Origin: Fodinicurvata sp. EGI_FJ10296
GTDB lineage: Bacteria > Pseudomonadota > Alphaproteobacteria > DSM-16000 > Inquilinaceae
Direction of reading: 5' to 3'
Length of the DNA stretch: 64,000 nucleotides
Assembly (NCBI RefSeq): GCF_040712075.1
Contig: NZ_JBFCVL010000004.1
Span: 310,001 to 374,000, forward strand
In this document: positions 17,150-25,866 of the stretch, one piece after another
Layout: every line of letters begins with the position of its first letter
Numbering within the stretch: position 1 is the stretch's first letter
The notes under the pieces: model-generated
Databases searched by the model: none
Seen by the model: only the letters and a program-made list of their open reading frames with translations
What the model was told of the DNA's origin: nothing
Program-made: the position numbers and the translations under genes

Positions 17150-18202
17150 TCAGGTAGAATGGCCCGAACGGACGACGACCTGCTCCAGCGAGGGCGCCTC
17201 ACCGCGCATCGGGCGCTCCATCAGCCCCTCGACCACGACGGACAGGGGCACATTCTCGTGAAGCAGGGCGTTTACCGCCTCGCAGATCGGCATCGCCACG
17301 CCCAGTTGCCTTGCGGCCGTCACCACGCTGGCGGCATTGTAGGCGCCCTCGACGACCGAATTCCGATTGCCCAGCAGGTCGTCGGCTTGCTGCCCCTGCC
17401 CGAGCGCCCGGCCGAACGAAAAGTTGCGGCTTTGCGTGCTGGAGCAGGTGAGCGTCAGATCGCCCAGACCGGCGAGACCCAGCAGTGTCTCGGCCCTGCC
17501 GCCGCGCGCAACGGCGAAACGCAGGATTTCAGCCAGCCCCCGCGTGATCAATGCCGCTCGGGTGTTCGACCCGAAACCGAGCCCGTCGGCGATCCCGCAG
17601 GCGATGGCGATGACGTTCTTGGCCGCGCCCCCCACCTCGGTGCCGACGATGTCGCCGCTCAAGTAGGGGCGGAAATGCAGTGACGCCACGGCTTGCAGCA
17701 ACGCTCCGCCCAATCCGTCGGATCGCGCCTCGTCCTCTGCCACCGCCAAGGTGATGGCCGTGGGCAGATTGTCGGCAACCTCGGCCGCGAAGGTCGGCCC
17801 TGACAGAACGGCAACCGGGTGATCCGGCAACTCTGCCTGAACCACCTCGCCCATCAGGGCGCCGGTTCCGGTTTCGATGCCCTTTGCGCAGACGATGATC
17901 GGCGCCCTCTTCTTCAGGTGAGGGGCGGCGTCCCGGCAGGTCGACCTGACGAATTGCGACGGCACCACCAGCAGGATCAGATCACAAGCGGCGAGATCGG
18001 CCATTTCGCTGGTGGCCCGGATCGATGGATCGAGCCGAATGCCGGGCAGAAAAACCTGGTTCTCGTGGAGCGAGTTTATCTGCTCCGCCGCTTCGGTCTC
18101 ACGAACCCAGAGAGTGACGGATCGGCCGGCGCGATGCATCGCGGTAGACAGGGCAGTTCCCCAGGCGCCACCGCCAATGATCCCGGCGTTGGTAAGATCC
18201 AT
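17150..18202 (-). CDS. gpsA: Glycerol-3-phosphate dehydrogenase [NAD(P)+]
   Basis: Reduces dihydroxyacetone phosphate to sn-glycerol 3-phosphate in the cytosol. The 350-residue protein has the N-terminal dinucleotide fold (IIGGGAWGTALSTAMHRAG), the active-site stretch VGTEVGGAAKNVIAIACGIADGLG and the substrate loop NTRAALITRGLAEI. The start at 18202 is preceded by AAGGGAG. As first gene of the operon with the HAD phosphatase and ggpS it would supply the glycerol 3-phosphate acceptor for glucosylglycerol. A second, housekeeping gpsA may exist elsewhere in the genome; whether this one is dedicated is inference. Confidence 0.95.
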   Translation of the reverse strand: MDLTNAGIIGGGAWGTALSTAMHRAGRSVTLWVRETEAAEQINSLHENQVFLPGIRLDPSIRATSEMADLAACDLILLVVPSQFVRSTCRDAAPHLKKRAPIIVCAKGIETGTGALMGEVVQAELPDHPVAVLSGPTFAAEVADNLPTAITLAVAEDEARSDGLGGALLQAVASLHFRPYLSGDIVGTEVGGAAKNVIAIACGIADGLGFGSNTRAALITRGLAEILRFAVARGGRAETLLGLAGLGDLTLTCSSTQSRNFSFGRALGQGQQADDLLGNRNSVVEGAYNAASVVTAARQLGVAMPICEAVNALLHENVPLSVVVEGLMERPMRGEAPSLEQVVVRSGHST

Positions 18203-18405
18203 GATCCGACGCTCCCTTGTTCATGTTCTGTGACGGATGACTAGGTATACTAACATTTTGCAGCGCAACATCAAGAAAGCTGCAGCGAATACCTGCCCCT
18301 CACCTTCTGGCTTTCCATTCCAAGCCTTTGATAGAACAGGGCCTTTTCTCGCTGCCTAAACGTTCTAGCTTTGATGCCACCGCAGCGTTCGAAAGCACCC
18401 GATCC

Positions 18406-19110
18406 ATGCTCTCATCCATACCACCCGACGGACAAGCCGTGGTCGTCGGCGCCACCGGTGCGATAGGCCATGCCTGTCTGGGACTGATCACCAGTTGCGG
18501 CCAGTTTCAGGCGGTCCACGGGCTCGGCCGCCGAACCGATCCGGCCCTGGATGTTACCGACGAACGCAGCATCGCGGCCGCCGCCGAGGGTATCGCCGCC
18601 AACGGCCCGGTCCGCCTGCTGCTGATAGCGACCGGCCACCTGCACGACGAATTGCATGGGCCGGAAAAGTCGTGGCGAAACCTGGACGCCGACGCCCTTG
18701 CGCATTCCTTCGCCGTCAACGCCACCGGCCCTGCCCTGGTCATGAAGCATTTTCTGCCGCTGTTTCCCCGGAACGGAAAGGCCGTATGCGCGGTCATTTC
18801 GGCCAAGGTCGGCAGCATCACCGACAACCATCTCGGCGGATGGTACGGCTACAGGGCATCGAAAGCGGCATTGAACCAGTTGCTGAAAACAGCGTCGATC
18901 GAACTGTCCCGCAAGCGCCCCGAGGCCATTTGCCTCGCGCTCCATCCCGGAACAGTTGCCTCGCCGCTGAGCGCGCCATTCGCCAAGGACGGACTGACGG
19001 TTCGCGATCCCACCACGGCGGCCGGCGAACTTCTGGGCGCCATCGATGCGGCCACCGCCGCGGACACCGGCAGTTTTCGCAGCTATGACGGCACAATCCT
19101 GCCGTGGTAG
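18406..19110 (+). CDS. Short-chain dehydrogenase/reductase (C-factor-like SDR)
   Basis: A 234-residue Rossmann-fold oxidoreductase. The nucleotide loop is VVGATGAIGHACL, an atypical spacing, followed by the NATGPALVMKHFLPLF block, the catalytic Ser of ISAKVGSI and YGYRASKAALNQ with the YxxxK pair. The tail HPGTVASPLSAPF resembles the CsgA/C-factor SDR subgroup, whose members often have unknown substrates. I prefer the ATG at 18406; a TTG at 18328 would add 26 residues. It points away from the glucosylglycerol operon and ends six bases from the convergent xylB-like gene. Function beyond an oxidoreductase is unknown. Confidence 0.85.
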   Translation: MLSSIPPDGQAVVVGATGAIGHACLGLITSCGQFQAVHGLGRRTDPALDVTDERSIAAAAEGIAANGPVRLLLIATGHLHDELHGPEKSWRNLDADALAHSFAVNATGPALVMKHFLPLFPRNGKAVCAVISAKVGSITDNHLGGWYGYRASKAALNQLLKTASIELSRKRPEAICLALHPGTVASPLSAPFAKDGLTVRDPTTAAGELLGAIDAATAADTGSFRSYDGTILPW

Positions 19111-19115
19111 CCCCA

Positions 19116-20585
19116 TCAGCCGTATGCGGCGTCGAAACTCGGCTTCAGTGCCGTGTAGAGCCCCCGGAACCGCTCCAGTCTGGGCGCCAGACGATCGGTC
19201 ATCGCCGCATCCGGTTCGATACGCGATTCTTCTTTGGGTGGTGTCGCCACCATTGCCGGATCGCTCCCGGTGGCGGCGATCTGCGCCAGACGGGCGGCTC
19301 CCAGGGCCGGACCGACCTCGCCCAGCGACCGGTAGATCATCGGCCGGGCCATGGCGGCGGCGATGATCCGGCCCCAGACGCTGGAACGGGCGCCGCCGCC
19401 GATAACGGTGAATGACTCAGGGTCGGTGCCGGCGCCGCGCATGACGTCGACACCGTCAACAAGGCCGAACGACACGCCTTCAAGCACCGAATAGGCGATT
19501 TCCGCTGGCCCTGTTTCGGGATCGAGTCCGAAAAAGACACCCCGGGCAGCGGAATCGCTGTGCGGGGTTCGTTCGCCCGTCAGATAGGGCAGAAAGATCG
19601 GACAGCGCTCGGGAATGGCGGTATCGGCGGCGGTGGTAAAGGCGCCGGCATCGTCGAAACCGACGAGCCGGGCCGCCCAGTCGACGCAGGCCGCAGCCGA
19701 CAGCACGACCGTCATCTGATGCCAGGTGTCCGGCAGGGCGTGGCAGAACGCGTGCAGCCCCTTGCCGGGGTCCGGTCTGAAGCCGTCGGAAACCGCGAAG
19801 ACAACGCCGGACGTCCCGAGGGAGACAAAGGCCGTGCCCGGAGTGACAACGCCCATGCCGACCGCTCCGGCGGCGTTGTCACCGCCGCCGCCGGCAATCG
19901 GAATGCCGGAACGAAGCCCCCACTTGGCGGCCAGATCGGCACGCAACGTCGCTGAAACCTCGGTGCCTTCCACCAGGCGCGGCATCTGCGATACGGACAT
20001 GCCGCACGCGTCAAGCAGGACCGGCGACCAGGCGCGGTGGCCGACATCCAGCCACAACGTGCCGGCGGAATCCGACATGTCCGATGCCTTCTCGCCTGAC
20101 AGATGCCAGCGCAGGTAGTCCTTCGGCAGCAGTACGGTGGCAACCTGACGGAACAGGTCCGGCTCGTGCTCGCGCATCCAGAGAAGTTTCGGGGCCGTAA
20201 AACCGGCCATGGCCTGATTGCCGGTCAGCGTCCTCAGGTCGGGCGCCAGCCGCTCCAACAATGCGCATTCGGCTTGCGCACGGCCATCGTTCCACAGCAT
20301 GCAGGGCCGCAATACGCGGTCCGATGCGTCCATGACGGTCGCGCTGTGCATCTGACCGGATAGGCCGACCGCCTCGACCGCGCCCATCAGTTGACCGTGA
20401 TCTTGAGCCAGTGCGGACATCACGCGATCGGTGGCCGATACCCAGTCAGCCGGATCATGTTCGGACCATCCGGGTTTCGGCCGCGAAACGGATACTGGCG
20501 CCGTCGCCTGTGCGAGCGGTTGCCCGTCTGCATTGATGACGACCGCCTTGACGCTGGAAGTCCCCAAATCGAGACCGAGATACAC
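19116..20585 (-). CDS. xylB: Xylulokinase
   Basis: Phosphorylates D-xylulose (or a related ketose) to the 5-phosphate. The 489-residue FGGY kinase has the N-terminal phosphate loop YLGLDLGTSSVKAVVI, the AVGLSGQMHSATVMD substrate strand with the catalytic region AGGGGDNAAGAVGMG, and the C-terminal TVIGGGARSSVWGRIIA. This pattern and length (E. coli XylB is 484) are typical of XylB rather than glycerol kinase. It is divergent from a second FGGY kinase, with a palindrome between them at 20645-20665. Likely part of the polyol/pentitol pathway that extends to 31.6 kb. Confidence 0.92.
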   Translation of the reverse strand: MYLGLDLGTSSVKAVVINADGQPLAQATAPVSVSRPKPGWSEHDPADWVSATDRVMSALAQDHGQLMGAVEAVGLSGQMHSATVMDASDRVLRPCMLWNDGRAQAECALLERLAPDLRTLTGNQAMAGFTAPKLLWMREHEPDLFRQVATVLLPKDYLRWHLSGEKASDMSDSAGTLWLDVGHRAWSPVLLDACGMSVSQMPRLVEGTEVSATLRADLAAKWGLRSGIPIAGGGGDNAAGAVGMGVVTPGTAFVSLGTSGVVFAVSDGFRPDPGKGLHAFCHALPDTWHQMTVVLSAAACVDWAARLVGFDDAGAFTTAADTAIPERCPIFLPYLTGERTPHSDSAARGVFFGLDPETGPAEIAYSVLEGVSFGLVDGVDVMRGAGTDPESFTVIGGGARSSVWGRIIAAAMARPMIYRSLGEVGPALGAARLAQIAATGSDPAMVATPPKEESRIEPDAAMTDRLAPRLERFRGLYTALKPSFDAAYG

Positions 20586-20644
20586 TGACTGTTCCTCCGC
20601 GTTTCGCTATGATCACCGGCGTGGCGGCTGTTCTGTATGTTTGA

Positions 20645-20665
20645 ATGCAGATGTTGCATTTGCAT
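20645..20665. promoter_or_regulatory. Inverted repeat between divergent kinase genes
   Basis: Arms ATGCAGATG and CATTTGCAT (one mismatch) are separated by TTG, in the middle of the 160-base gap between xylB and the ribulokinase-like gene. The position is ideal for a repressor controlling both. The 9-mer arm recurs as CATCTGCAT at 30596-30604, upstream of the SorC gene. Confidence 0.4.
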
Positions 20666-20744
20666 CGGCATAGTGTCAAACGCGACGACACCGGAGCCGT
20701 CGGCAAGCGGGGCAATGACGCCGACTGACAAATTGGGGAAAAAT

Positions 20745-22346
20745 ATGCCGGAGACGTCGACCTCTTCATCCTCATCGACCTTCATCATCGGCCTCGACTA
20801 TGGCACCGGGTCGGCGCGCGGCGTTCTGATCGACGCGGCGACGGGTGACCTGATCGCCCGCAAGAGCGCCGATTATGCCCATGGAACCTATGATGAGGTC
20901 GGCCCCGACGGTTCCCGCTTGCCGTCCGATTGGGCGCTGCAGGATGGCGACGACTGGCTGCATGCCGCCGAAACAATCCTTTCGGCATTGGCATCGGCTG
21001 TTCCGGCCGGTGGAAAGGTCGCCGGAATCGGTGTTGACGCGACCGCAAGTACGCCGCTGCCAACCCTTGCCGACGGAACGCCGCTGTCGCGCCGCTTTCC
21101 ATCGGCGCCGCACGCCTATGCCAAGCTTTGGAAGCACCACGGCGCCCAGCCCTGGGCCGACAGGATAGAGGAACTGGCGCCGGCCTGCCTTGCCCGGACG
21201 GGCGGGCGGACTTCCTGCGAATGGCTGCCGTCGAAGGCGGGCGAGATCGCGGACAATGCGCCCGATCTTTGGGCCGCAACCGAGCGATTCATAGAATGCG
21301 GCGACTGGCTCGTATGGCAGTTTACGGGGCACGAGCGGCGCAGCATTTGTCAGGCAGGCTACAAGGCGCACTGGACCGAAGACGACGGCTTTCCGGATAT
21401 CCTCGACACGATCGCGCCCGGCCTTCGTGACCGTCTGGCGCCGCCGCTGCCTGTGGGTACCGCCGCCGGCACACTGACACCGGAATGGGTGGCGCGAACC
21501 AGCCTTCCCAATGCCCCGACGGTCGCCGTAGCGACTATCGACGCACACGCCGCCGTCCCGGCCGTCGGGGTCAGCGAGACCGGCACACTGGTCGGATCGC
21601 TCGGCACATCGTCATGCTATTTGTTGATGGCCGACCGCATGGAGCCCGCACCCGGTATCGCCGGCGTGGTGAAGGACGGCATCATGCCCGGCAGTTGGGG
21701 CTACGAGTCCGGTCAGGCGGCTTTCGGCGACATTCTTTCGTGGTTCGTGCGCACGTTCTGTGCCGGAGAGGCGCCGGCAGCGGCGTTCGAACGGTTGAAT
21801 GCCGAAGCCGCCACCATCGCGCCTGCCGGCACGGGCCTGCTGACCCTCGACTGGCACAACGGGTGTCGCACGCCGCTGGTCGATCCCGCGCTGAGCGGCG
21901 CCGTGATCGGACTGACCCTGCAGACCCGGCCCGTCGACTTGTACCGGGCGCTCATGGAAGGCATTTGTCTGGGCGCCCGCCGCATCGTCGAGGTGCTGGA
22001 AGACAGCGGCCTCCCCGTTCACCGTCTCGTCATCACCAGCGGTCTGGCCGAAAAGAACCCTCTGCTGCTGACGATCCTGACCGACATCATGAACCGGCCG
22101 GTTGTGGTTCCCGACGCTCCGGAGGCGACCGCGCGCGGCGCGGCAATCCACGGCGCTGTTGCAAGCGGCTGCTATACCGATTTTCCAGCTGCGGTCGCCG
22201 CACTCGGCCGGCGAGCGGGACGAAGTCTGGAGCCCGACCCCTCAGCCGCGGCCCGCTATGAAACCCTTTACGGCCTGTACCGACAGGAAGCGGACGCCAA
22301 GGGCGGTGGCGACATGATGCGGCAGTTGCGGGCACTGCGGCAGTAA
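20745..22346 (+). CDS. FGGY-family pentulose kinase, ribulokinase (AraB)-like
   Basis: A 533-residue sugar kinase. The start IIGLDYGTGSARGVLIDAAT, the block GIGVDATASTPLPTLADGTPL, AYAKLWKHH and IDAHAAVPAVG follow the AraB/ribulokinase branch of the FGGY family, distinct from XylB. The C-terminal ATP-binding stretch is VITSGLAEKNPLLLTILTDI. It should phosphorylate a 2-ketopentose such as ribulose. ATG 20745 has GGGGAA at good spacing; an ATG ten codons earlier is less likely. No araA or araD is nearby, so the ketose probably comes from polyol oxidation rather than arabinose isomerisation. Confidence 0.88.
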   Translation: MPETSTSSSSSTFIIGLDYGTGSARGVLIDAATGDLIARKSADYAHGTYDEVGPDGSRLPSDWALQDGDDWLHAAETILSALASAVPAGGKVAGIGVDATASTPLPTLADGTPLSRRFPSAPHAYAKLWKHHGAQPWADRIEELAPACLARTGGRTSCEWLPSKAGEIADNAPDLWAATERFIECGDWLVWQFTGHERRSICQAGYKAHWTEDDGFPDILDTIAPGLRDRLAPPLPVGTAAGTLTPEWVARTSLPNAPTVAVATIDAHAAVPAVGVSETGTLVGSLGTSSCYLLMADRMEPAPGIAGVVKDGIMPGSWGYESGQAAFGDILSWFVRTFCAGEAPAAAFERLNAEAATIAPAGTGLLTLDWHNGCRTPLVDPALSGAVIGLTLQTRPVDLYRALMEGICLGARRIVEVLEDSGLPVHRLVITSGLAEKNPLLLTILTDIMNRPVVVPDAPEATARGAAIHGAVASGCYTDFPAAVAALGRRAGRSLEPDPSAAARYETLYGLYRQEADAKGGGDMMRQLRALRQ

Positions 22347-22422
22347 TCTGCAGAAGGTTGCATCATTCGATCGAAACCACTACCAGTGCGGGCGCCGTTC
22401 CCCGAACCATCCGCCTGGTGAC

Positions 22423-23403
22423 ATGCCGCCACCCACTACTCCCCATGATGCCCTTTTCAAGGCGCTGCTCGACGACCCGCGCCGTGCGGCAGCGGTTCTG
22501 AACGATTATCTCCCGCCGGAGATCGTGCCCCTGCTGGGGCACGCGCTGCCGGAACCCGTCGACGGCAGCTTCATCGACGAGGATCTCGCCAATAGCCAGA
22601 GCGACCGGCTGTTCCGGGTGCGGACCCGTGACGGCCGGTCGGCCCTTGTCTATGCCCTGCTGGAGCACAAGAGTTCGGTCGACCCGGCGACGCCGATCCA
22701 GCTGGGCACCTATCTGCTGCGCATCTGGCGCCGGCATGGCGATGCTCCGGACGGGAATTTTCGCCGGCTGCCACCGATCATCCCGATCGTGTTCTACCAT
22801 GGCCGCCAGCCGTGGAGCGTCCCGACCGCGATCATCGATTGCATCGATGCCGACGCGCCGCTCAAGGAGCAGCTCCGCGACCTCCGCTACACCGTCCATC
22901 ACCTGAACGAACGTCCCGACAACGCCTTGTCCAACCATCGCGACGTCGCCGCGGTGTTCATGGCGCTCAAGCATCTGCGCGACGAACCGGCGGCGTTCGA
23001 CATCCTGGTGCGTATCCTGGGACTGCCGGCGGCCGACACGCAATTGCTGAAACAGCTGATCCAATATATCCTGACGACCCAGCCTTCCATCGACCGCGAT
23101 GGCTGGCAACAGCTGATATCCGCAGCCCGACCGCAGGAGGAGGACACCGTCATGTCGATCGCGATCCGTCAATGGCAGGAAGAAGGCCGCCTGCAGGGGC
23201 TGGTGCAGGGAAAGGCCGAAGGAAAGGCCGAAGGAATGGCCGAAAGCCTTATCCAGATCCTTGAAACCCGCTTCCACAGGCTCGACCAGAACGTAAAGGA
23301 CTGTATCCGGATGCAGTCTGCCGAAGCCCTGAGCATGGCGACCAAGCGGGCACTCGTCGCACCGACGTTTGAGCAGGCGGTCGACGGATTGACGCACCAC
23401 TGA
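22423..23403 (+). CDS. Rpn family PD-(D/E)XK nuclease (putative transposase_31)
   Basis: A 326-residue member of the recombination-promoting nuclease family (RpnA-like, formerly 'putative transposase'). The N-terminal HDALFKALLDDPRRAAAVLNDYLP is the family signature and YALLEHKSS supplies the E-x-K catalytic pair. A short Gly-Lys-Ala-Glu repeat (GKAEGKAEGMAES) near residue 265 is also typical. Rpn proteins cut DNA and promote RecA-independent recombination; they are not classical transposases and no terminal repeats are seen. It interrupts the sugar region between the ribulokinase-like and UgpC-like genes, so it may be a newcomer. Confidence 0.9.
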   Translation: MPPPTTPHDALFKALLDDPRRAAAVLNDYLPPEIVPLLGHALPEPVDGSFIDEDLANSQSDRLFRVRTRDGRSALVYALLEHKSSVDPATPIQLGTYLLRIWRRHGDAPDGNFRRLPPIIPIVFYHGRQPWSVPTAIIDCIDADAPLKEQLRDLRYTVHHLNERPDNALSNHRDVAAVFMALKHLRDEPAAFDILVRILGLPAADTQLLKQLIQYILTTQPSIDRDGWQQLISAARPQEEDTVMSIAIRQWQEEGRLQGLVQGKAEGKAEGMAESLIQILETRFHRLDQNVKDCIRMQSAEALSMATKRALVAPTFEQAVDGLTHH

Positions 23404-23432
23404 CGCGTCTCCAACTTCTCGAACCGCGCTTG

Positions 23433-24569
23433 TCACATCCGTGGCAGCGCCGCGCCGTTGTGGCCGAACAGGTGACACCGGCTCCCGACAAGATCGAGAG
23501 ATAACTCCTGCCCTTCGACGAAATCGACATCCGCGACAATCTTGACCATCAACTCGTATGTCTCCTGAATGATCACGTTCAGCACGATTTCGCCGCCCAG
23601 ATGCTCGACCACCAATACCCGCGCCACGACACGTGTGAACTCCCCCTGGCCAGCAGCTACGGGCGTCCCGTTGTCGGGCCCGGTTCCGGGTGTGGCGACT
23701 GGAATATGCTCCGGTCGCACGCCCAGGACAATGGTGTCTGCGACACTGATACCCTCCCCTTGCACCGGGACAGTCAACGCACCGTGGCGATCGGGTAGTT
23801 CGACACGGATACCGTCCGCGCCGACGGCGGTGACAGTGACCTCCAGGAAATTCATTCTGGGTGAGCCGATGAATCCGGCAACAAACCGGTTGGCCGGTCG
23901 CCGGTAAAGATCCAGCGGTGTGCCGATCTGCTCTACATGGCCATCATTCAGCACCACGATCCTGTCGGCCATGGTCATGGCCTCGATCTGATCATGGGTG
24001 ACATAGATCATCGTTGCCTTGAGGCGGTGATGCAGACGCACCAGCTCCAGACGCATTTGCACGCGCAGCGCCGCGTCCAGATTTGACAGCGGCTCATCGA
24101 ACAGAAAGACCTTGGGGTCACGGACGATCGACCGGCCAATCGCCGCGCGCTGCCGCTGTCCGCCAGACAACTGGCGTGGCTTGCGGTGCAGCAGATCCTC
24201 GATCTGCAGGATGGATGCCGCCGTGTCGATCCGGCGGCGAATTTCCGCCCGCGGCATGCCGGCCATCCTGAGCCCGAACGCCATGTTCTTTTCCACGGTC
24301 ATATGCGGATAGAGGGCATAGGACTGAAACACCATTGCGACGCCGCGATCCGCCGGCTCTACATTCGTAACATCCTGTTCGCCAATGATAATTCTGCCGC
24401 TGGTAACCGGCTCCAAACCGGCAATCGAGCGCAGGAGAGTCGACTTGCCACAGCCGGACGGTCCGACGAAGACCATGAATTCTCCGTCCTCGATATCGAT
24501 ATCGACGCCATGAAGCACCTGCATGTCGCCGTATGATTTTCGGATCGCCGCCAAGCGGACCTTCGTCAT
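23433..24569 (-). CDS. Carbohydrate ABC transporter ATP-binding protein (UgpC/MalK/SmoK type)
   Basis: A 378-residue CUT1-family ATPase. Walker A is GPSGCGKST, signature [16 protein letters not shown], Walker [13 protein letters not shown], and the C-terminal 130 residues form a TOBE/MalK-type regulatory domain ([11 protein letters not shown]). The start at 24569 follows GGAGG directly. It is transcribed away from the binding-protein and permease genes at 25.9-29.6 kb, which lack their own ATPase, so it most likely energises that importer. UgpC-like ATPases are often shared by several CUT1 systems, so wider use is possible. Confidence 0.93.
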   Translation of the reverse strand: MTKVRLAAIRKSYGDMQVLHGVDIDIEDGEFMVFVGPSGCGKSTLLRSIAGLEPVTSGRIIIGEQDVTNVEPADRGVAMVFQSYALYPHMTVEKNMAFGLRMAGMPRAEIRRRIDTAASILQIEDLLHRKPRQLSGGQRQRAAIGRSIVRDPKVFLFDEPLSNLDAALRVQMRLELVRLHHRLKATMIYVTHDQIEAMTMADRIVVLNDGHVEQIGTPLDLYRRPANRFVAGFIGSPRMNFLEVTVTAVGADGIRVELPDRHGALTVPVQGEGISVADTIVLGVRPEHIPVATPGTGPDNGTPVAAGQGEFTRVVARVLVVEHLGGEIVLNVIIQETYELMVKIVADVDFVEGQELSLDLVGSRCHLFGHNGAALPRM

Positions 24570-24641
24570 CCATTCCTCCCATCCGCCCTCCGGTCGCTGG
24601 CCGCACGCAAGTCGCTGCGCGCGGCCCGAGCCCGGGCGGTG

Positions 24642-24671
24642 TTGACAAGCCACCCATTCTTGGAGTTACAT
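24642..24671 (+). promoter_or_regulatory. Candidate sigma-70 promoter of the polyol operon
   Basis: A consensus TTGACA (24642-24647) is followed after 18 bases by TTACAT, 20 to 105 bases upstream of the possible dehydrogenase starts. It lies in the divergent gap with the ATPase gene. The operator-like repeat at 24672-24691 directly follows it. Confidence 0.45.
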
Positions 24672-24691
24672 ATGCCATAATATAAAGGCAT
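24672..24691. promoter_or_regulatory. Operator-like inverted repeat
   Basis: ATGCC and GGCAT flank ten A/T bases, immediately downstream of the candidate promoter. A repressor bound here would block the operon; the SorC protein encoded at the end of the operon is the natural candidate. Arms are short, so this is tentative. Confidence 0.35.
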
Positions 24692-24775
24692 TTGTCCAAG
24701 CCTCTGTCCACCGACAATGGTACAGCCACCGCTTTTCCGACGAATGGCCGTGGCACCGAAGGAGAGGAACGTTCC

Positions 24776-25804
24776 TTGCTGGCGACATTCATCCATGGCG
24801 TCCGAGACATTCGCTCCGGCACATTGCCACGCCCCGAATCCGTGGCGGGAACCGTTCGTATTCGTGTCGGCGGCATTGGTGTCTGCGGCAGCGATCTGCA
24901 CTACTTCAAGGATGGCGGTATCGGCTCCGCCGTCATCGATCGTCCCTTTGTTCCCGGCCATGAATTCGCTGGGTGGGTCGATGAAGACCAGCCCGAACAT
25001 GGCCTTTCGAAAGGGCAACTGGTCGCTGTTGACCCGGCACTTCCATGCGGCCATTGCGAATGGTGCCGGCGCGGTCACGTCAATCTCTGCCCGAATGTCG
25101 AGTTTATCGGCGCACCGCCGCACAATGGCGCCATGACCGAACTGATTGCTGTCCGCCCATCACAGGTATTCGTAATGCCGGATGGCTTTTCGGTCGATCA
25201 GGCGGTCATGCTGGAGCCGCTGGGTGTCGCCATTCATGCCATGGACCATGCCAAGCCTCAGCTTCTGGAGACGATAGCCGTGCTCGGATGCGGCCCGATC
25301 GGCCTTGGCATACTGCAACTGGCCAGGCTCGCCGGGGCTGGCCGCGTCTACGCCATCGACCCCGTGGACTATCGGCGCGATCTGGCGCTCAAGCTGGGCG
25401 CCGACGACGCCGCGCCGGATTTCAAGGCCGTGTCCCAATGGACGAACGGGCGTGGTGCGGATCTCGTGATCGAGGCGACCAACGCACCGGAAGGGCTGGA
25501 GCACGCCGTCCACGCAGTGCGCATCGGCGGGCGACTGCTGATCGCCGGCATACCCGACGGCGACCAATACGGCCTGACGGCATCGCTGGTCCGACGCAAA
25601 GGGCTGAACATCAAGTTCTCGCGCCGAATGGGTCATGTCTATCCCCGCGCAATCCAACTGGTATCCGAACGCAGGGTCGATCTGGACAGCATGGTCACCC
25701 ACCACTTTCCGTTATCGACTGCCGCCACGGCGTTCGAATTCCAGGCAAATTTTCAGGACGGCGCCGTCAAGAGCGTCATCGTGCCGGATCCGGAAACGGG
25801 CTGA
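24776..25804 (+). CDS. Zinc-dependent medium-chain (polyol/sorbitol-type) dehydrogenase
   Basis: A 342-residue MDR enzyme that oxidises a polyol or sugar with NAD(P). It has catalytic zinc Cys37 in GVCGSDLHY, His in VPGHEFAG, the structural zinc cluster [15 protein letters not shown] and the Rossmann motif [14 protein letters not shown]. The layout matches sorbitol, xylitol and L-idonate dehydrogenases. I choose the TTG at 24776, with AAGGAGAGGA upstream, because [13 protein letters not shown] is the normal family N-terminus; an earlier TTG at 24692 (370 residues) also has an AAAGG site. It begins the plus-strand uptake operon and would generate the ketose for the kinases. Confidence 0.9.
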   Translation: MLATFIHGVRDIRSGTLPRPESVAGTVRIRVGGIGVCGSDLHYFKDGGIGSAVIDRPFVPGHEFAGWVDEDQPEHGLSKGQLVAVDPALPCGHCEWCRRGHVNLCPNVEFIGAPPHNGAMTELIAVRPSQVFVMPDGFSVDQAVMLEPLGVAIHAMDHAKPQLLETIAVLGCGPIGLGILQLARLAGAGRVYAIDPVDYRRDLALKLGADDAAPDFKAVSQWTNGRGADLVIEATNAPEGLEHAVHAVRIGGRLLIAGIPDGDQYGLTASLVRRKGLNIKFSRRMGHVYPRAIQLVSERRVDLDSMVTHHFPLSTAATAFEFQANFQDGAVKSVIVPDPETG

Positions 25805-25866
25805 CAGGCCGCAGGCGACCGGATGATGTTCGAACCAACAACGCAAATAATCAACAGGAGGAAACG

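Noticed and set aside
22423-23403. Insertion sequence transposase
   Set aside because: The old family name is 'putative transposase', but the protein is an Rpn PD-(D/E)XK nuclease and no terminal inverted repeats or target duplication were seen.
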